A DNA stretch of 10,344 nt, taken from contig QNAG01000089.1 in assembly GCA_003641415.1 (NCBI GenBank), forward strand, positions 1-10,344. The letters run 5' to 3'. This document shows, piece by piece, positions 1 to 6,365 of this stretch (the stretch's first letter is position 1; each line of letters begins with the position of its first letter). The notes under the pieces were generated by a model. The model had not been told where the DNA came from. It searched no databases and saw nothing but the letters and a program-made list of their open reading frames with translations. The stretch comes from Candidatus Zixiibacteriota bacterium (lineage in GTDB: Bacteria > Zixibacteria > MSB-5A5 > GN15 > FEB-12). The position numbers and the translations under genes were made by a program.

Positions 1-20
1 ACAATCTCATAGGAAGGAGC

Positions 21-428
21 TCAGCGGGGCATAGACAGTTTTTTATAGAAAACTAACTCAGGATCACCCGGATCCAAGTTATTAACAAAACCAGCCATTT
101 CATACTCTAGTTTCATTAAGAGTCGCTGCATTGGAGTATTAGATAGATTTGTAGAAGTCCAGAGTTCATCAGAATCACAGATCTCCTCCAAATGTCTCAA
201 AAGCATCGTGCCAATTCCTGATCTGCGATGTTTTGTATCAATCAATAACATTTCTATAGTAACTCGACTGAAAAATGACCGATTTATCACTGCATATCCC
301 GCGATGCAATCATCGGCAATATACACCCATGCTTCATCCGCAGACACTGCTTTGGTTATATAGTCTGCCCTCGATGAATTTGAATGGGCAACTATATCGA
401 GCTCGGTAAGTCTTGGTGTGTCTGACAT
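21..428 (-). CDS. GNAT-family N-acetyltransferase
   Basis: The product is 135 residues and probably a cytoplasmic acetyl-CoA-dependent N-acetyltransferase; the acceptor cannot be told from sequence. The acetyl-CoA pyrophosphate-binding motif R-x-x-G-x-G is seen at residues 68-73 (RRSGIG) after the beta4 strand (TIEMLLID). The C-terminal part has the TSTNLSNTPMQ stretch (91-101) and the GDPELVFYK ending (121-129), known from a small GNAT subgroup of single-domain proteins, so the gene looks complete although short. The ATG at 428 is preceded by an AGGAAAG ribosome-binding site about 6 nt away, which supports this start. It ends 20 bp from the window edge, so no terminator can be judged. It is a different GNAT subgroup from its interrupted neighbour at 871-1386, so they are not recent duplicates. 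It has no visible link to the phosphate genes. Family is confident, substrate unknown. Confidence 0.85.
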   Translation of the reverse strand: MSDTPRLTELDIVAHSNSSRADYITKAVSADEAWVYIADDCIAGYAVINRSFFSRVTIEMLLIDTKHRRSGIGTMLLRHLEEICDSDELWTSTNLSNTPMQRLLMKLEYEMAGFVNNLDPGDPELVFYKKLSMPR

Positions 429-699
429 TACCGCTTTCCTGATATTCGTAGTTATTTGTTCTTCTCCTCATTCTTCTTGTTAGACTGAATACTTGGCTTT
501 TAGCTAATCGGTAACCATCTTGCCAAGATCTACTACATGTATAGCTGCATTTGCAACTTATTAAGGTTAATTTAACTGATTTTCAGCTCCAGTGCAAGCG
601 AGCCAGACCACATGACGGTCATATAGAAGTTAGAAGCATGAAATTGGCTCGAAGTAGAAGTGTCACCTCATCCGTTCAATTTGATGATGGAAAAGTACT

Positions 700-786
700 G
701 GGAGAGTGAGGCTTGCTATCTTTTAAAAGCCTGTAACTTATTAGAAATTATGGAGATATAAAAGGCGGGGTGGACCTCACTCTCCC
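700..786. repeat. perfect 12-bp inverted repeat, arms 63 bp apart
   Basis: GGGAGAGTGAGG at 700-711 is exactly matched by its reverse complement CCTCACTCTCCC at 775-786. Nested inside is a 6-bp pair, AGGCTT at 709-714 with AAGCCT at 727-732 (it shares bases with the outer arm, so the two pairings would compete), plus the 10-bp palindrome CTTTTAAAAG at 720-729. No coding frame runs through it. It could be a structured untranslated RNA, or the ends of a very small decayed element. Function is unknown; only the symmetry is certain. Confidence 0.6.
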
Positions 787-787
787 C

Positions 788-806
788 CAAACTCCTGTAG
801 AGTTTG
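788..806. repeat. 7-bp hairpin
   Basis: CAAACTC (788-794), loop CTGTA, GAGTTTG (800-806) form a perfect stem directly beside the right arm of the 700-786 inverted repeat. The + strand continues ATTTTAG, too weak a T-run for a convincing terminator. On the - strand it lies about 65 bp downstream of the stop of the broken acetyltransferase gene but is followed by G-rich sequence, so it is not an intrinsic terminator there either. Confidence 0.45.
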
Positions 807-870
807 ATTTTAGTGTTAGTGTGACTTATTCTACTGTCAGTGGAAGTCGTTGGAAGGTACTGGGATGAAC

Positions 871-1386
871 TCAGACTTGATTCTTTTCGGCTTGATACTC
901 ATCTTCCAGAATTGAATAGCATAAGAGATCAGTAAACCTATCCCCAATAATTATCGTCTCGCGCATAACCCCCTCTTTCATAAATCCAGCTTTTTTTACA
1001 AGACGTTCCGAGCGATCATTACCCCTGGCAATCACAGCCCATACACGATGTATATGAAGAGTTTCAAAGGCGTAATCTAACATCTCTTTTAGTACTTTCG
1101 TCCCGATACCCTTACCACAGTGGTTAGATTCACCGATTATCAGTGCCAATTCACATTTTCGATTTCTCTCATCAATTGACTCTACTACCGCATATCCAAT
1201 CAATCGACCATCCTCGACAATCGCTTTGAGTCAAATTTGGGGATTAGACTTAAGTCCATTAAACCAAACATCGGCTTCATCGCGCGATTTTAGTCGATCC
1301 GCCAGATAGCAATTGACGTTGGGATCTACCCTCCATCGCACGAGTGAATCAAGATCCTTTAGTGTTAAATCGCGGAGACTGGTCAT
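871..1386 (-). pseudogene. GNAT acetyltransferase (RimJ/RimL-like), broken by in-frame TGA
   Basis: Reading from the ATG at 1386-1384 gives 171 residues in a single frame, interrupted only by TGA at 1233-1231 (codon 52). The part before it (MTSLRDLTLKDLDSLVRWR, then WF-NGLKSNPQI) is a normal RimJ/RimL-type N-terminus. The part after it continues with LKAIVEDGRLIGYAVVES, the CGKGIG acetyl-CoA loop (about 90-95) and the family-typical HRVWAVIARGNDRSERLVKKAGF region. Both halves are therefore one gene. A GGAAGA ribosome-binding site lies 7 nt before the ATG. The downstream half (871-1203) could only be made from a TTG that is really the internal Leu of the GRLIGY strand, so a functional shorter protein is unlikely. 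TGA ends several other genes here (phoB, pstC, pstA, phoU), so recoding is not expected. A TGG-to-TGA change (Trp) or a base error in the assembly explains it best. Confidence 0.8.
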
Positions 1387-1429
1387 TTTTAATCTTCCAT
1401 TAGAAGTTTCAGAATTATTGGAACTTCCG

Positions 1430-1458
1430 ATTATAAAACTCCTTGGTTAACATAATAA
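1430..1458 (-). promoter_or_regulatory. sigma-70-type promoter for the broken acetyltransferase
   Basis: On the - strand a perfect -10 hexamer TATAAT (plus coordinates 1430-1435) sits 17 bp downstream of TTATTA (1453-1458), a poor -35 (3 of 6). Transcription would start near 1423 and give a leader of about 37 nt before the ATG at 1386. It lies just downstream of the - strand terminator at 1479-1505, the expected layout for an independent unit. The -10 is convincing, the -35 is not. Confidence 0.5.
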
Positions 1459-1478
1459 GATTTTCTTAACATTGAATC

Positions 1479-1505
1479 AAAAAAGCCCACGCTCGTACGT
1501 GGACT
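1479..1505 (-). terminator. rho-independent terminator, - strand
   Basis: Read on the - strand, AGTCCACG, loop TACGAG, CGTGGGCT form an 8-bp stem with one G-U pair, followed at once by TTTTTT and GATT (plus coordinates 1484-1505 for the hairpin, 1479-1484 for the T-run). This is a textbook intrinsic terminator for leftward transcription. On the + strand the tail is CTTCTTGT, so action in that direction would be weak. No - strand gene that it would serve can be recognised to its right. Confidence 0.7.
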
Positions 1506-1761
1506 CTTCTTGTCTATGCGGGGTCTACGAGACGAGTTCCGCAACTGGGTGATCAAGAATTCGGCCGCGTAATCTGTGCAAAACCGGAGTGACGCCTTGC
1601 GACAGCACTGGCGCAACGGCGACCTGAATGAGGTGAATCCGCAGTCTGAATCAGAGGGACATCACCGATGCGGGTACCGGGTGGTCGAGAAGGACTTTGA
1701 TGTAGCTTTCCGCCGCGATACCCATTATATATGAGTATGATGATATGCTGGATGGCACACG
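1506..1761. other. gene-free leader region upstream of phoB, possible decayed sequence
   Basis: This stretch is visibly richer in G+C than the DNA to its left. The longest + strand frame that does not enter phoB runs about 1570-1731 (around 53 codons, ending HRCGYRVVEKDF then DVAFRRDTHYI), with no ribosome-binding site and no family I recognise. A - strand frame that overlaps the phoB start is Arg/Ser/Pro-rich and looks like a shadow. The phoB promoter should be here; the AT-rich TTATATAT at 1725-1732, about 30 bp before the GTG, could be its -10, but no good -35 is visible. I saw no 11-bp repeats like those before the porin. Confidence 0.4.
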
Positions 1762-2457
1762 GTGAAGAGTAAGAGTAGAATACTCGTCGTAGAAGACGAA
1801 CGGGATATCGCCGAGTTGATTGTCTACAACCTGGAGCGTGAAGGTTTTCGGGTTGAGTCAACTATATCGGGCGAGGAAGGTCTGAGAAGAGCTCAGGACG
1901 ATCACCCTGACCTAGTCGTTCTGGATATTATGCTACCTGAGATGAACGGTCTCGACGTCTGTCGGGCTCTCAAGTCAAACGAGGCCACAAAGGGAATTTC
2001 GATCATCATGTTAACCGCGCGTGATGAGGACATTGATGTGGTTACCGGTCTGGAGGTCGGAGCGGATGACTACATCACCAAACCATTCAGTCCGAGAGTT
2101 CTGATTGCCCGTATCAGGTCTGTGCTGCGTCGCTACAAGGAAGTCGCAGAAACCAAAGCTGACTTCCTGCATTTGGGTGAACTGATGATTGATCGAGGTA
2201 AACGTAAGGTCACCGTGGACGGTTCTTCTATTGAACTAACCCACACCGAGTTTGAGCTTCTGTTTGTGCTCGCCAGCCGTCCGGGCTGGGTCTTCAGCCG
2301 AACTCAATTGATAGACTCTCTTCGAGACGGACAACTTGTGATAACGGACCGTGCCATTGATGTCCAGGTGGCCAATCTACGTAAGAAGCTGGCGGCCTGT
2401 GGTCACTATATTCAAACCGTCCGGGGGGCTGGCTATAGAATGACGGAGACACCATGA
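1762..2457 (+). CDS. phoB: phosphate regulon response regulator PhoB
   Basis: This 231-residue OmpR/PhoB-class two-component regulator is phosphorylated by PhoR and binds direct-repeat operators of phosphate-starvation genes. The receiver domain (about 5-120) has the acidic pair E11/D12, phospho-acceptor D55 in LVVLDIMLPEMNG, switch T85 and conserved K107 in ITKPF. The C-terminal winged-helix domain (about 137-228) has the ELTHTEFELL strand and helix, the TDRAIDVQVANLRKKL recognition-helix region and the final TVRGAGYRM wing. The start is GTG: the in-frame stop TGA at 1741-1743 leaves no alternative upstream. The ribosome-binding site is weak (GGATGG). The stop codon overlaps the phoR start by 4 bp (ATGA), so the two are translationally coupled. 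The family is certain; the PhoB assignment rather than another OmpR-type regulator rests on the adjoining phoR-like kinase and pst operon. Confidence 0.93.
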   Translation: MKSKSRILVVEDERDIAELIVYNLEREGFRVESTISGEEGLRRAQDDHPDLVVLDIMLPEMNGLDVCRALKSNEATKGISIIMLTARDEDIDVVTGLEVGADDYITKPFSPRVLIARIRSVLRRYKEVAETKADFLHLGELMIDRGKRKVTVDGSSIELTHTEFELLFVLASRPGWVFSRTQLIDSLRDGQLVITDRAIDVQVANLRKKLAACGHYIQTVRGAGYRMTETP

Positions 2458-4229
2458 AGCGGCGTTCGCTGTTCTGGAAAGTCTACCCCCTTTCCTTTTT
2501 TGTCATCTTCATATCGCTCTTGCTGGCCGCACTATATGGCGCCCGCGAAATGAGAACATTATACATTGACCAGCTCACTAACACACTTGAAGCACGAGCC
2601 AGAATTGCAGAGCGACTCCTGAAACCGTTGCTGAACTCAAACGAGTTCACCCGGCTGAACCTGGAATGCAGGAGAATTTCAGAAGTATCAAACACGAGAA
2701 TCACCGTTGTAGACGCTCAAGGATTCGTTCTGGGCGATTCACATGATGATCCGGCTTCAATGGAGAGCCATGCCACACGGCCGGAGGTAGTCATTGCTTA
2801 CGGCGGCGAAGTAGGCGTGCGGACTCGATACAGCAATACGCTGCAGGCAAACATGATGTATGTAGCCATCCCCGTGAAGGAAAACCGTGAGATTGTTGCT
2901 GTCGTGCGTATGGCAGTACCGGTTTCGGCGGTTGGGAACGTTTTGAATTCCTTCTACCGAAACATCACCATTGGCGGTGCGATCATTCTGGTGCTGGCTG
3001 CCTTGGCCAGCTCGGTAGTTCTAAAGCGTCTGTCAGATCCTCTCCGGGAATTGCGCGATGGTGCCGTTCAATTCGCCGCCGGAGACCTGGATTCACGACT
3101 GCCGGTTCCGGCGACCGAGGAAATCGCTGACCTGTCCGAGTCGATGAATAGAATGGCGGAGCAACTGAATGCCCGAATCAAAACTGTCGCGCAACAACGA
3201 AACGAGAGGGAAGCTATTCTCTCCAGTATGTCCGAGGGCATTCTGGCGCTCGACGCTGATGAGAAGATTGTACTACTCAATCGAGTGGCGGCCGATTTCC
3301 TCGACTTGGATATCTCAGAATCTCGAGGGAAAGCACTATACGAAATGACCCGCATTCCATCGGTGCTGGACTTCGTTGATAGAGCTCTACACAATCCGGA
3401 CGTCACTGAAATGGAAATCAAGATGCCGGGTACGTCCGAGAAGTACTTTCAAGCGAGAGCGGCAGCGCTCAAAGATAGCTTCGGTAAGAAGGTTGGCGTA
3501 GTTGTTGTTTTCAACGATATTACCCGCCTTAAGAAACTGGAGAGCATTCGACGCGACTTTGTGGCCAATGTCTCTCACGAGTTGAGAACCCCTATCACGG
3601 CCATAACTGGTTCTGTAGAGACTCTACTGGATGGTGCTATGGACAACTCGGACGACAGTCGACGATTTCTGGAAATGATAGCGAGACACTCGGATCGGCT
3701 GAATCGCCTGATTGAGGATTTGCTATCACTGGCAAAGATCGAGAGCGAGACCGAACAGACCGGGGCAGACCTAATCTGCGGACAGGTGAGCGATGTAATT
3801 CAATCATCTCTATTGGCCTGTCAGGAAAAAAGCCGGATACATGAGGTGAACATATCCTCTTCCTGCGATCCGAATCTGGAAGTCCATATGAATCGAGGGC
3901 CGTTGGAGCAGGCGATAACAAATTTGATAGACAACGCTATCAAGTATAGCAACCGGGGCTCAACCGTAGACGTTGAAGTAACCTTGTCCGGTGACGAAAT
4001 CGTGATTTCAGTTCAGGATCAAGGAACCGGCATTGCCGCGGAACATCTGCCTCGTTTGTTTGAGCGGTTCTACCGGGTTGATACTGGTCGCAGCCGGGAT
4101 GTCGGTGGAACGGGGCTAGGTCTAGCTATCGTGAAGCATGTTGCTGTTGCCCACCAAGGACGCGTCAGTGTTGACAGTTCACCCGGTAAGGGGAGTTCCT
4201 TCCGCATCCATCTGCCACGAACACAATAA
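2454..4229 (+). CDS. phoR: phosphate regulon sensor histidine kinase PhoR
   Basis: This 591-residue inner-membrane sensor kinase is the partner of PhoB. Domain order: TM1 at about 13-30; an extracytoplasmic region of about 140 residues (31-170); TM2 at about 171-190; HAMP at about 191-245; a PAS domain at about 253-355, ending VVVFNDITRLKKLE; HisKA with H-box FVANVSHELRTP, phospho-acceptor H375; and HATPase_c with N-box NLIDNAIKY (490-498), G1 DQGTG (522-526), F-box LFERFYRVD (535-543) and G2 GGTGLGLAI (551-559). All catalytic motifs are intact. The large extracytoplasmic domain differs from the short E. coli PhoR and matches the longer PhoR/WalK-type layout seen in many other phyla. In the Pst-PhoU paradigm it acts as kinase when phosphate is low and as phosphatase when it is high. 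It begins inside the phoB stop codon. No terminator is seen after it; the next gene starts 168 bp on. Confidence 0.92.
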   Translation: MKRRSLFWKVYPLSFFVIFISLLLAALYGAREMRTLYIDQLTNTLEARARIAERLLKPLLNSNEFTRLNLECRRISEVSNTRITVVDAQGFVLGDSHDDPASMESHATRPEVVIAYGGEVGVRTRYSNTLQANMMYVAIPVKENREIVAVVRMAVPVSAVGNVLNSFYRNITIGGAIILVLAALASSVVLKRLSDPLRELRDGAVQFAAGDLDSRLPVPATEEIADLSESMNRMAEQLNARIKTVAQQRNEREAILSSMSEGILALDADEKIVLLNRVAADFLDLDISESRGKALYEMTRIPSVLDFVDRALHNPDVTEMEIKMPGTSEKYFQARAAALKDSFGKKVGVVVVFNDITRLKKLESIRRDFVANVSHELRTPITAITGSVETLLDGAMDNSDDSRRFLEMIARHSDRLNRLIEDLLSLAKIESETEQTGADLICGQVSDVIQSSLLACQEKSRIHEVNISSSCDPNLEVHMNRGPLEQAITNLIDNAIKYSNRGSTVDVEVTLSGDEIVISVQDQGTGIAAEHLPRLFERFYRVDTGRSRDVGGTGLGLAIVKHVAVAHQGRVSVDSSPGKGSSFRIHLPRTQ

Positions 4230-4289
4230 GTTAGCGTACACTTGGCGAGTCTTACCGCCCGGACAATCTCACCGAAGAATATACAAACA

Positions 4290-4322
4290 TCTAACTTGTC
4301 CTTAATACAATCCTAATATTTG
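4290..4322 (+). promoter_or_regulatory. putative Pho box (three 11-bp direct repeats) before the porin-pst operon
   Basis: Three consecutive 11-bp units start at 4290, 4301 and 4312. Their 7-base cores are TCTAACT, CTTAATA and CCTAATA, all with TAA at positions 3-5 and pyrimidines before it. PhoB-family operators are known to be 11-bp direct repeats with a 7-base conserved part and a 4-base spacer, so spacing and position (about 75-105 bp before the porin start, directly upstream of the pst operon) fit. The core differs from the E. coli CTGTCAT. Possible -10 boxes are TAATAT (4314-4319), which would overlap the last repeat, or TAGAAA (4338-4343). Inferred by eye from periodicity and context, not tested against a matrix. 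Confidence 0.5.
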
Positions 4323-4397
4323 CATGGTTTCATCCTGTAGAAATTGGAGAATGTATTGAGACAAGTTCACGAAACAAACTCGAAAAATGGAGGAATG

Positions 4398-5465
4398 ATG
4401 AGAGGGATCGCTATTGCTGCAATGTTTCTTATGGTATCAGCGATGTTCAGCAGCGTTGATGCCGCTGAAACCAAAGTACATGGACGACTCTATGTCCATT
4501 GGGGTCTTGATATGACCAGCGAGGCGGATGGAGCTAACGAGCTTGCACTGGGACGCTCCTATGTAACTGTTAAATCCAAACTGTCAGATTACACTAGTCT
4601 TCGGATTACCACTGATCTCAGAGAAACTGAAGACAATAAAGGCAAGACACGATATGACGTCATTGTAAAGTATGGCTATATTGACTGGAAGCCAAAATTT
4701 GGCAATAAGGTTCTAAAACTTCGCTTTGGGTTGCAGCCAACTCCATACATAGATTATCAGAATAAACTCTGGGGGCGACGCTACCTCTCTAAGACCGTTG
4801 GAGATAAGAACAAATATCTGACATCCTCCGATCTTGGTTTGTCAGCACATATCGCTCTTGGTGAAAAAGGGAATATAGGTTCCCTGTTTCTCGGTATCTT
4901 TAATGGCACGTCATACAGCGCCCTGGGAGAGGAGAATAAACATAAAGATGTCAATCTCTTTGCTCGATTGAATCCCTTCTGGCAAAACGATGACTTAGGG
5001 AAAACTGCTCTTACCGGTCAATTTTATCGGGGTACTCAGAACAAAGAAATCCCGGACTCAGTTGCAGCTTCTGATTACGAACGGCAGTTGATTTCAATCG
5101 GTGGACTATTTTCCTATCGAAAACTGATAGATTTGGGCATCGACCTGAATTGGTACAACTTTGGCCAGGGGATAAACCTTGAAGATAAAACCAGTAGCGG
5201 GATGTCTTTTCACGGCACCATGTATTTTAATCAGCTTTTCCCTGATCAGTTATTTCTGCGAACTCTCAATCTGTTCGGGCGAGTCGATCTAAACGATCCC
5301 AACACTGACAATTCTGATGATGGTAGCACATATATCATTGCCGGGCTTGAGTGCGTACCAACCAAAGGATTCAAAGCTTCCATTAATCTTAGGTCAATAT
5401 CCTTTCAGGATGACACAGAAGTAACTGAGAAATATCTGTTCATAAATACATTATTCAAATTCTAA
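4398..5465 (+). CDS. outer-membrane beta-barrel porin, probably phosphate-inducible
   Basis: The product is 355 residues from the chosen start. A signal peptide is clear (MRG, then hydrophobic IAIAAMFLMVSAMF, SSVDAA before ETK). The mature part alternates polar and hydrophobic/aromatic residues through many strands (for example KVHGRLYVHWGLD and LFLRTLNLFGRVDL), contains no hydrophobic helix and ends in Phe, as outer-membrane barrels do. It resembles the broad phosphate-selective porin O/P group in size and location, but I see no decisive signature. Start choice: GGAGG at 4389-4393 is followed by ATG at 4395 and ATG at 4398; the second has the better 4-nt spacing. The frame is open back to a TTG at 4344, but that would put 18 charged/polar residues before the signal peptide. 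It is 9 bp upstream of pstS and so co-transcribed with it. Likely role: passage of phosphate or other anions across the outer membrane during starvation (inferred from context). Confidence 0.8.
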   Translation: MRGIAIAAMFLMVSAMFSSVDAAETKVHGRLYVHWGLDMTSEADGANELALGRSYVTVKSKLSDYTSLRITTDLRETEDNKGKTRYDVIVKYGYIDWKPKFGNKVLKLRFGLQPTPYIDYQNKLWGRRYLSKTVGDKNKYLTSSDLGLSAHIALGEKGNIGSLFLGIFNGTSYSALGEENKHKDVNLFARLNPFWQNDDLGKTALTGQFYRGTQNKEIPDSVAASDYERQLISIGGLFSYRKLIDLGIDLNWYNFGQGINLEDKTSSGMSFHGTMYFNQLFPDQLFLRTLNLFGRVDLNDPNTDNSDDGSTYIIAGLECVPTKGFKASINLRSISFQDDTEVTEKYLFINTLFKF

Positions 5466-5474
5466 GGAGAAACA

Positions 5475-6326
5475 ATGAAAAAGATACTGATCTGCGGACT
5501 ACTGCTTATCTCAGCGGTCGGTTTGGTGATGGCTGGCACCACTATCACTATCAAAGGCTCTGATACCCTCGTGCGTTTAGGTCAACGTTGGTCGGAAGAG
5601 TACATGAAACACAATCCGGATATTGTCATTCAGATTTCCGGCGGTGGTTCAGGTACAGGTATTGCCGCGCTGCTCAACGGCACTACCGACATCTGTGAAG
5701 CCTCGCGCGACATGAAAGAAAAGGAGTACAAGCTGGCTGAACAGAAGGGGATTATACCCTATCGCGTCTCGGTCGCTCTTGATGGTATCGCCGTTTTCCT
5801 CCACAATAGTAACCCTGTAACCAATCTAACTCTCGCCCAGCTGAAAGGGATATATACCGGTGCCATTACCAATTGGAACGAGGTTGGCGGACCGGATGCC
5901 CGCATCATCTTGTATGGTCGTGAAAACAATTCCGGCACATATGCCTTCTTTAAGAAGCAAGTACTTAACAAGGAAGATTATTCAGACTACACACAGACCC
6001 TGCCGGGAACTGCCGCGGTAGTGAACGCCGTGTCCAAAGACAAGAATGGGATCGGCTACGGCGGTCTGGCCTGGGCGACAGGAGTTAAGTTTGCAGAGGT
6101 GAAAACCAACGACACCGCAATGGCTGTGCTGCCGAACGTGGAAACGGTCTCCAACGGAAGTTACCCGATCTCTCGTGAACTGTACTGGTTCTTCAATGGC
6201 AAACCTACCGGCGAACTGAAGAAGCTTGTCAACTGGGCTTTGTCCGAAGAGGGACAAAAAATTGCCGAGGAAATAGACTACGTCCCTTTGTTAAAGAAAG
6301 ATGCAGTCGCCAACATAGTCGAGTAA
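5475..6326 (+). CDS. pstS: periplasmic phosphate-binding protein PstS
   Basis: This 283-residue substrate-binding protein delivers phosphate to PstCA. The signal peptide (MKKILICGLLLISAVGLVMA, cleavage about 20/21) has no lipobox Cys at the cleavage site, so the protein should be soluble in the periplasm, in keeping with a two-membrane cell. Phosphate-contact motifs of the PstS/PBP-like-2 family are visible: GSDT (28-31), GGGSGTG (56-62), SRDM (77-80), RENNSGTY (149-156) and GIGYGGLAW (192-200). The length is typical of the short PstS class found in many bacteria (E. coli PstS is longer). A strong AGGAGA ribosome-binding site lies 4 nt before the ATG, overlapping the porin stop. The pstC start follows about 40 bp later. 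High expression of pstS relative to the permease genes would be expected. Confidence 0.93.
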   Translation: MKKILICGLLLISAVGLVMAGTTITIKGSDTLVRLGQRWSEEYMKHNPDIVIQISGGGSGTGIAALLNGTTDICEASRDMKEKEYKLAEQKGIIPYRVSVALDGIAVFLHNSNPVTNLTLAQLKGIYTGAITNWNEVGGPDARIILYGRENNSGTYAFFKKQVLNKEDYSDYTQTLPGTAAVVNAVSKDKNGIGYGGLAWATGVKFAEVKTNDTAMAVLPNVETVSNGSYPISRELYWFFNGKPTGELKKLVNWALSEEGQKIAEEIDYVPLLKKDAVANIVE

Positions 6327-6365
6327 TGGGGTGTGCAGTGTGATAGTTGCACGAGAATACATCAT

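Larger units (their letters stand above)
429..870. other. gene-free AT-rich gap with inverted repeats
   Basis: This 442-bp gap separates the two - strand acetyltransferase genes. I see no open frame of useful length, no tRNA and no family-like peptide. It presumably holds the promoter of the 21-428 gene, but no clear -35/-10 pair stands out. It does hold structure: a 12-bp perfect inverted repeat, a hairpin at 788-806, and the direct repeat AACTTATTA at 555-563 and 735-743. The repeats are described separately. Confidence 0.6.

Noticed and set aside
612..622. 11-bp palindrome ATGACGGTCAT as an operator
   Set aside because: It is short, does not extend, and has no nearby promoter or partner site.
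871..1203. Intact 110-residue acetyltransferase starting at TTG 1203
   Set aside because: The TTG is the internal Leu of the conserved GRLIGY strand; the N-terminal half of the same protein is readable upstream in the same frame beyond a TGA, so this is the tail of a broken gene.
1447..1472. Two TTAACAT copies resembling a PhoP/PhoB-type direct repeat
   Set aside because: They start 19 bp apart, not 11 or 22, lie nearly 300 bp from phoB, and overlap the likely -35 region of the leftward acetyltransferase promoter.
1754..1766. TGGCAC before phoB as a sigma-54 -24 box
   Set aside because: After five bases the sequence is GAAG rather than TTGC, and the site is at the phoB start codon.
1553..1861. 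102-codon - strand frame upstream of and overlapping the phoB start
   Set aside because: It runs over the start of phoB, is Arg/Ser/Pro-rich with no family likeness, and looks like a shadow of G+C-rich sequence.
4344..4397. TTG at 4344 as the porin start
   Set aside because: It would add a charged/polar 18-residue leader before a normal signal peptide; GGAGG at 4389-4393 points to the ATG pair at 4395/4398.
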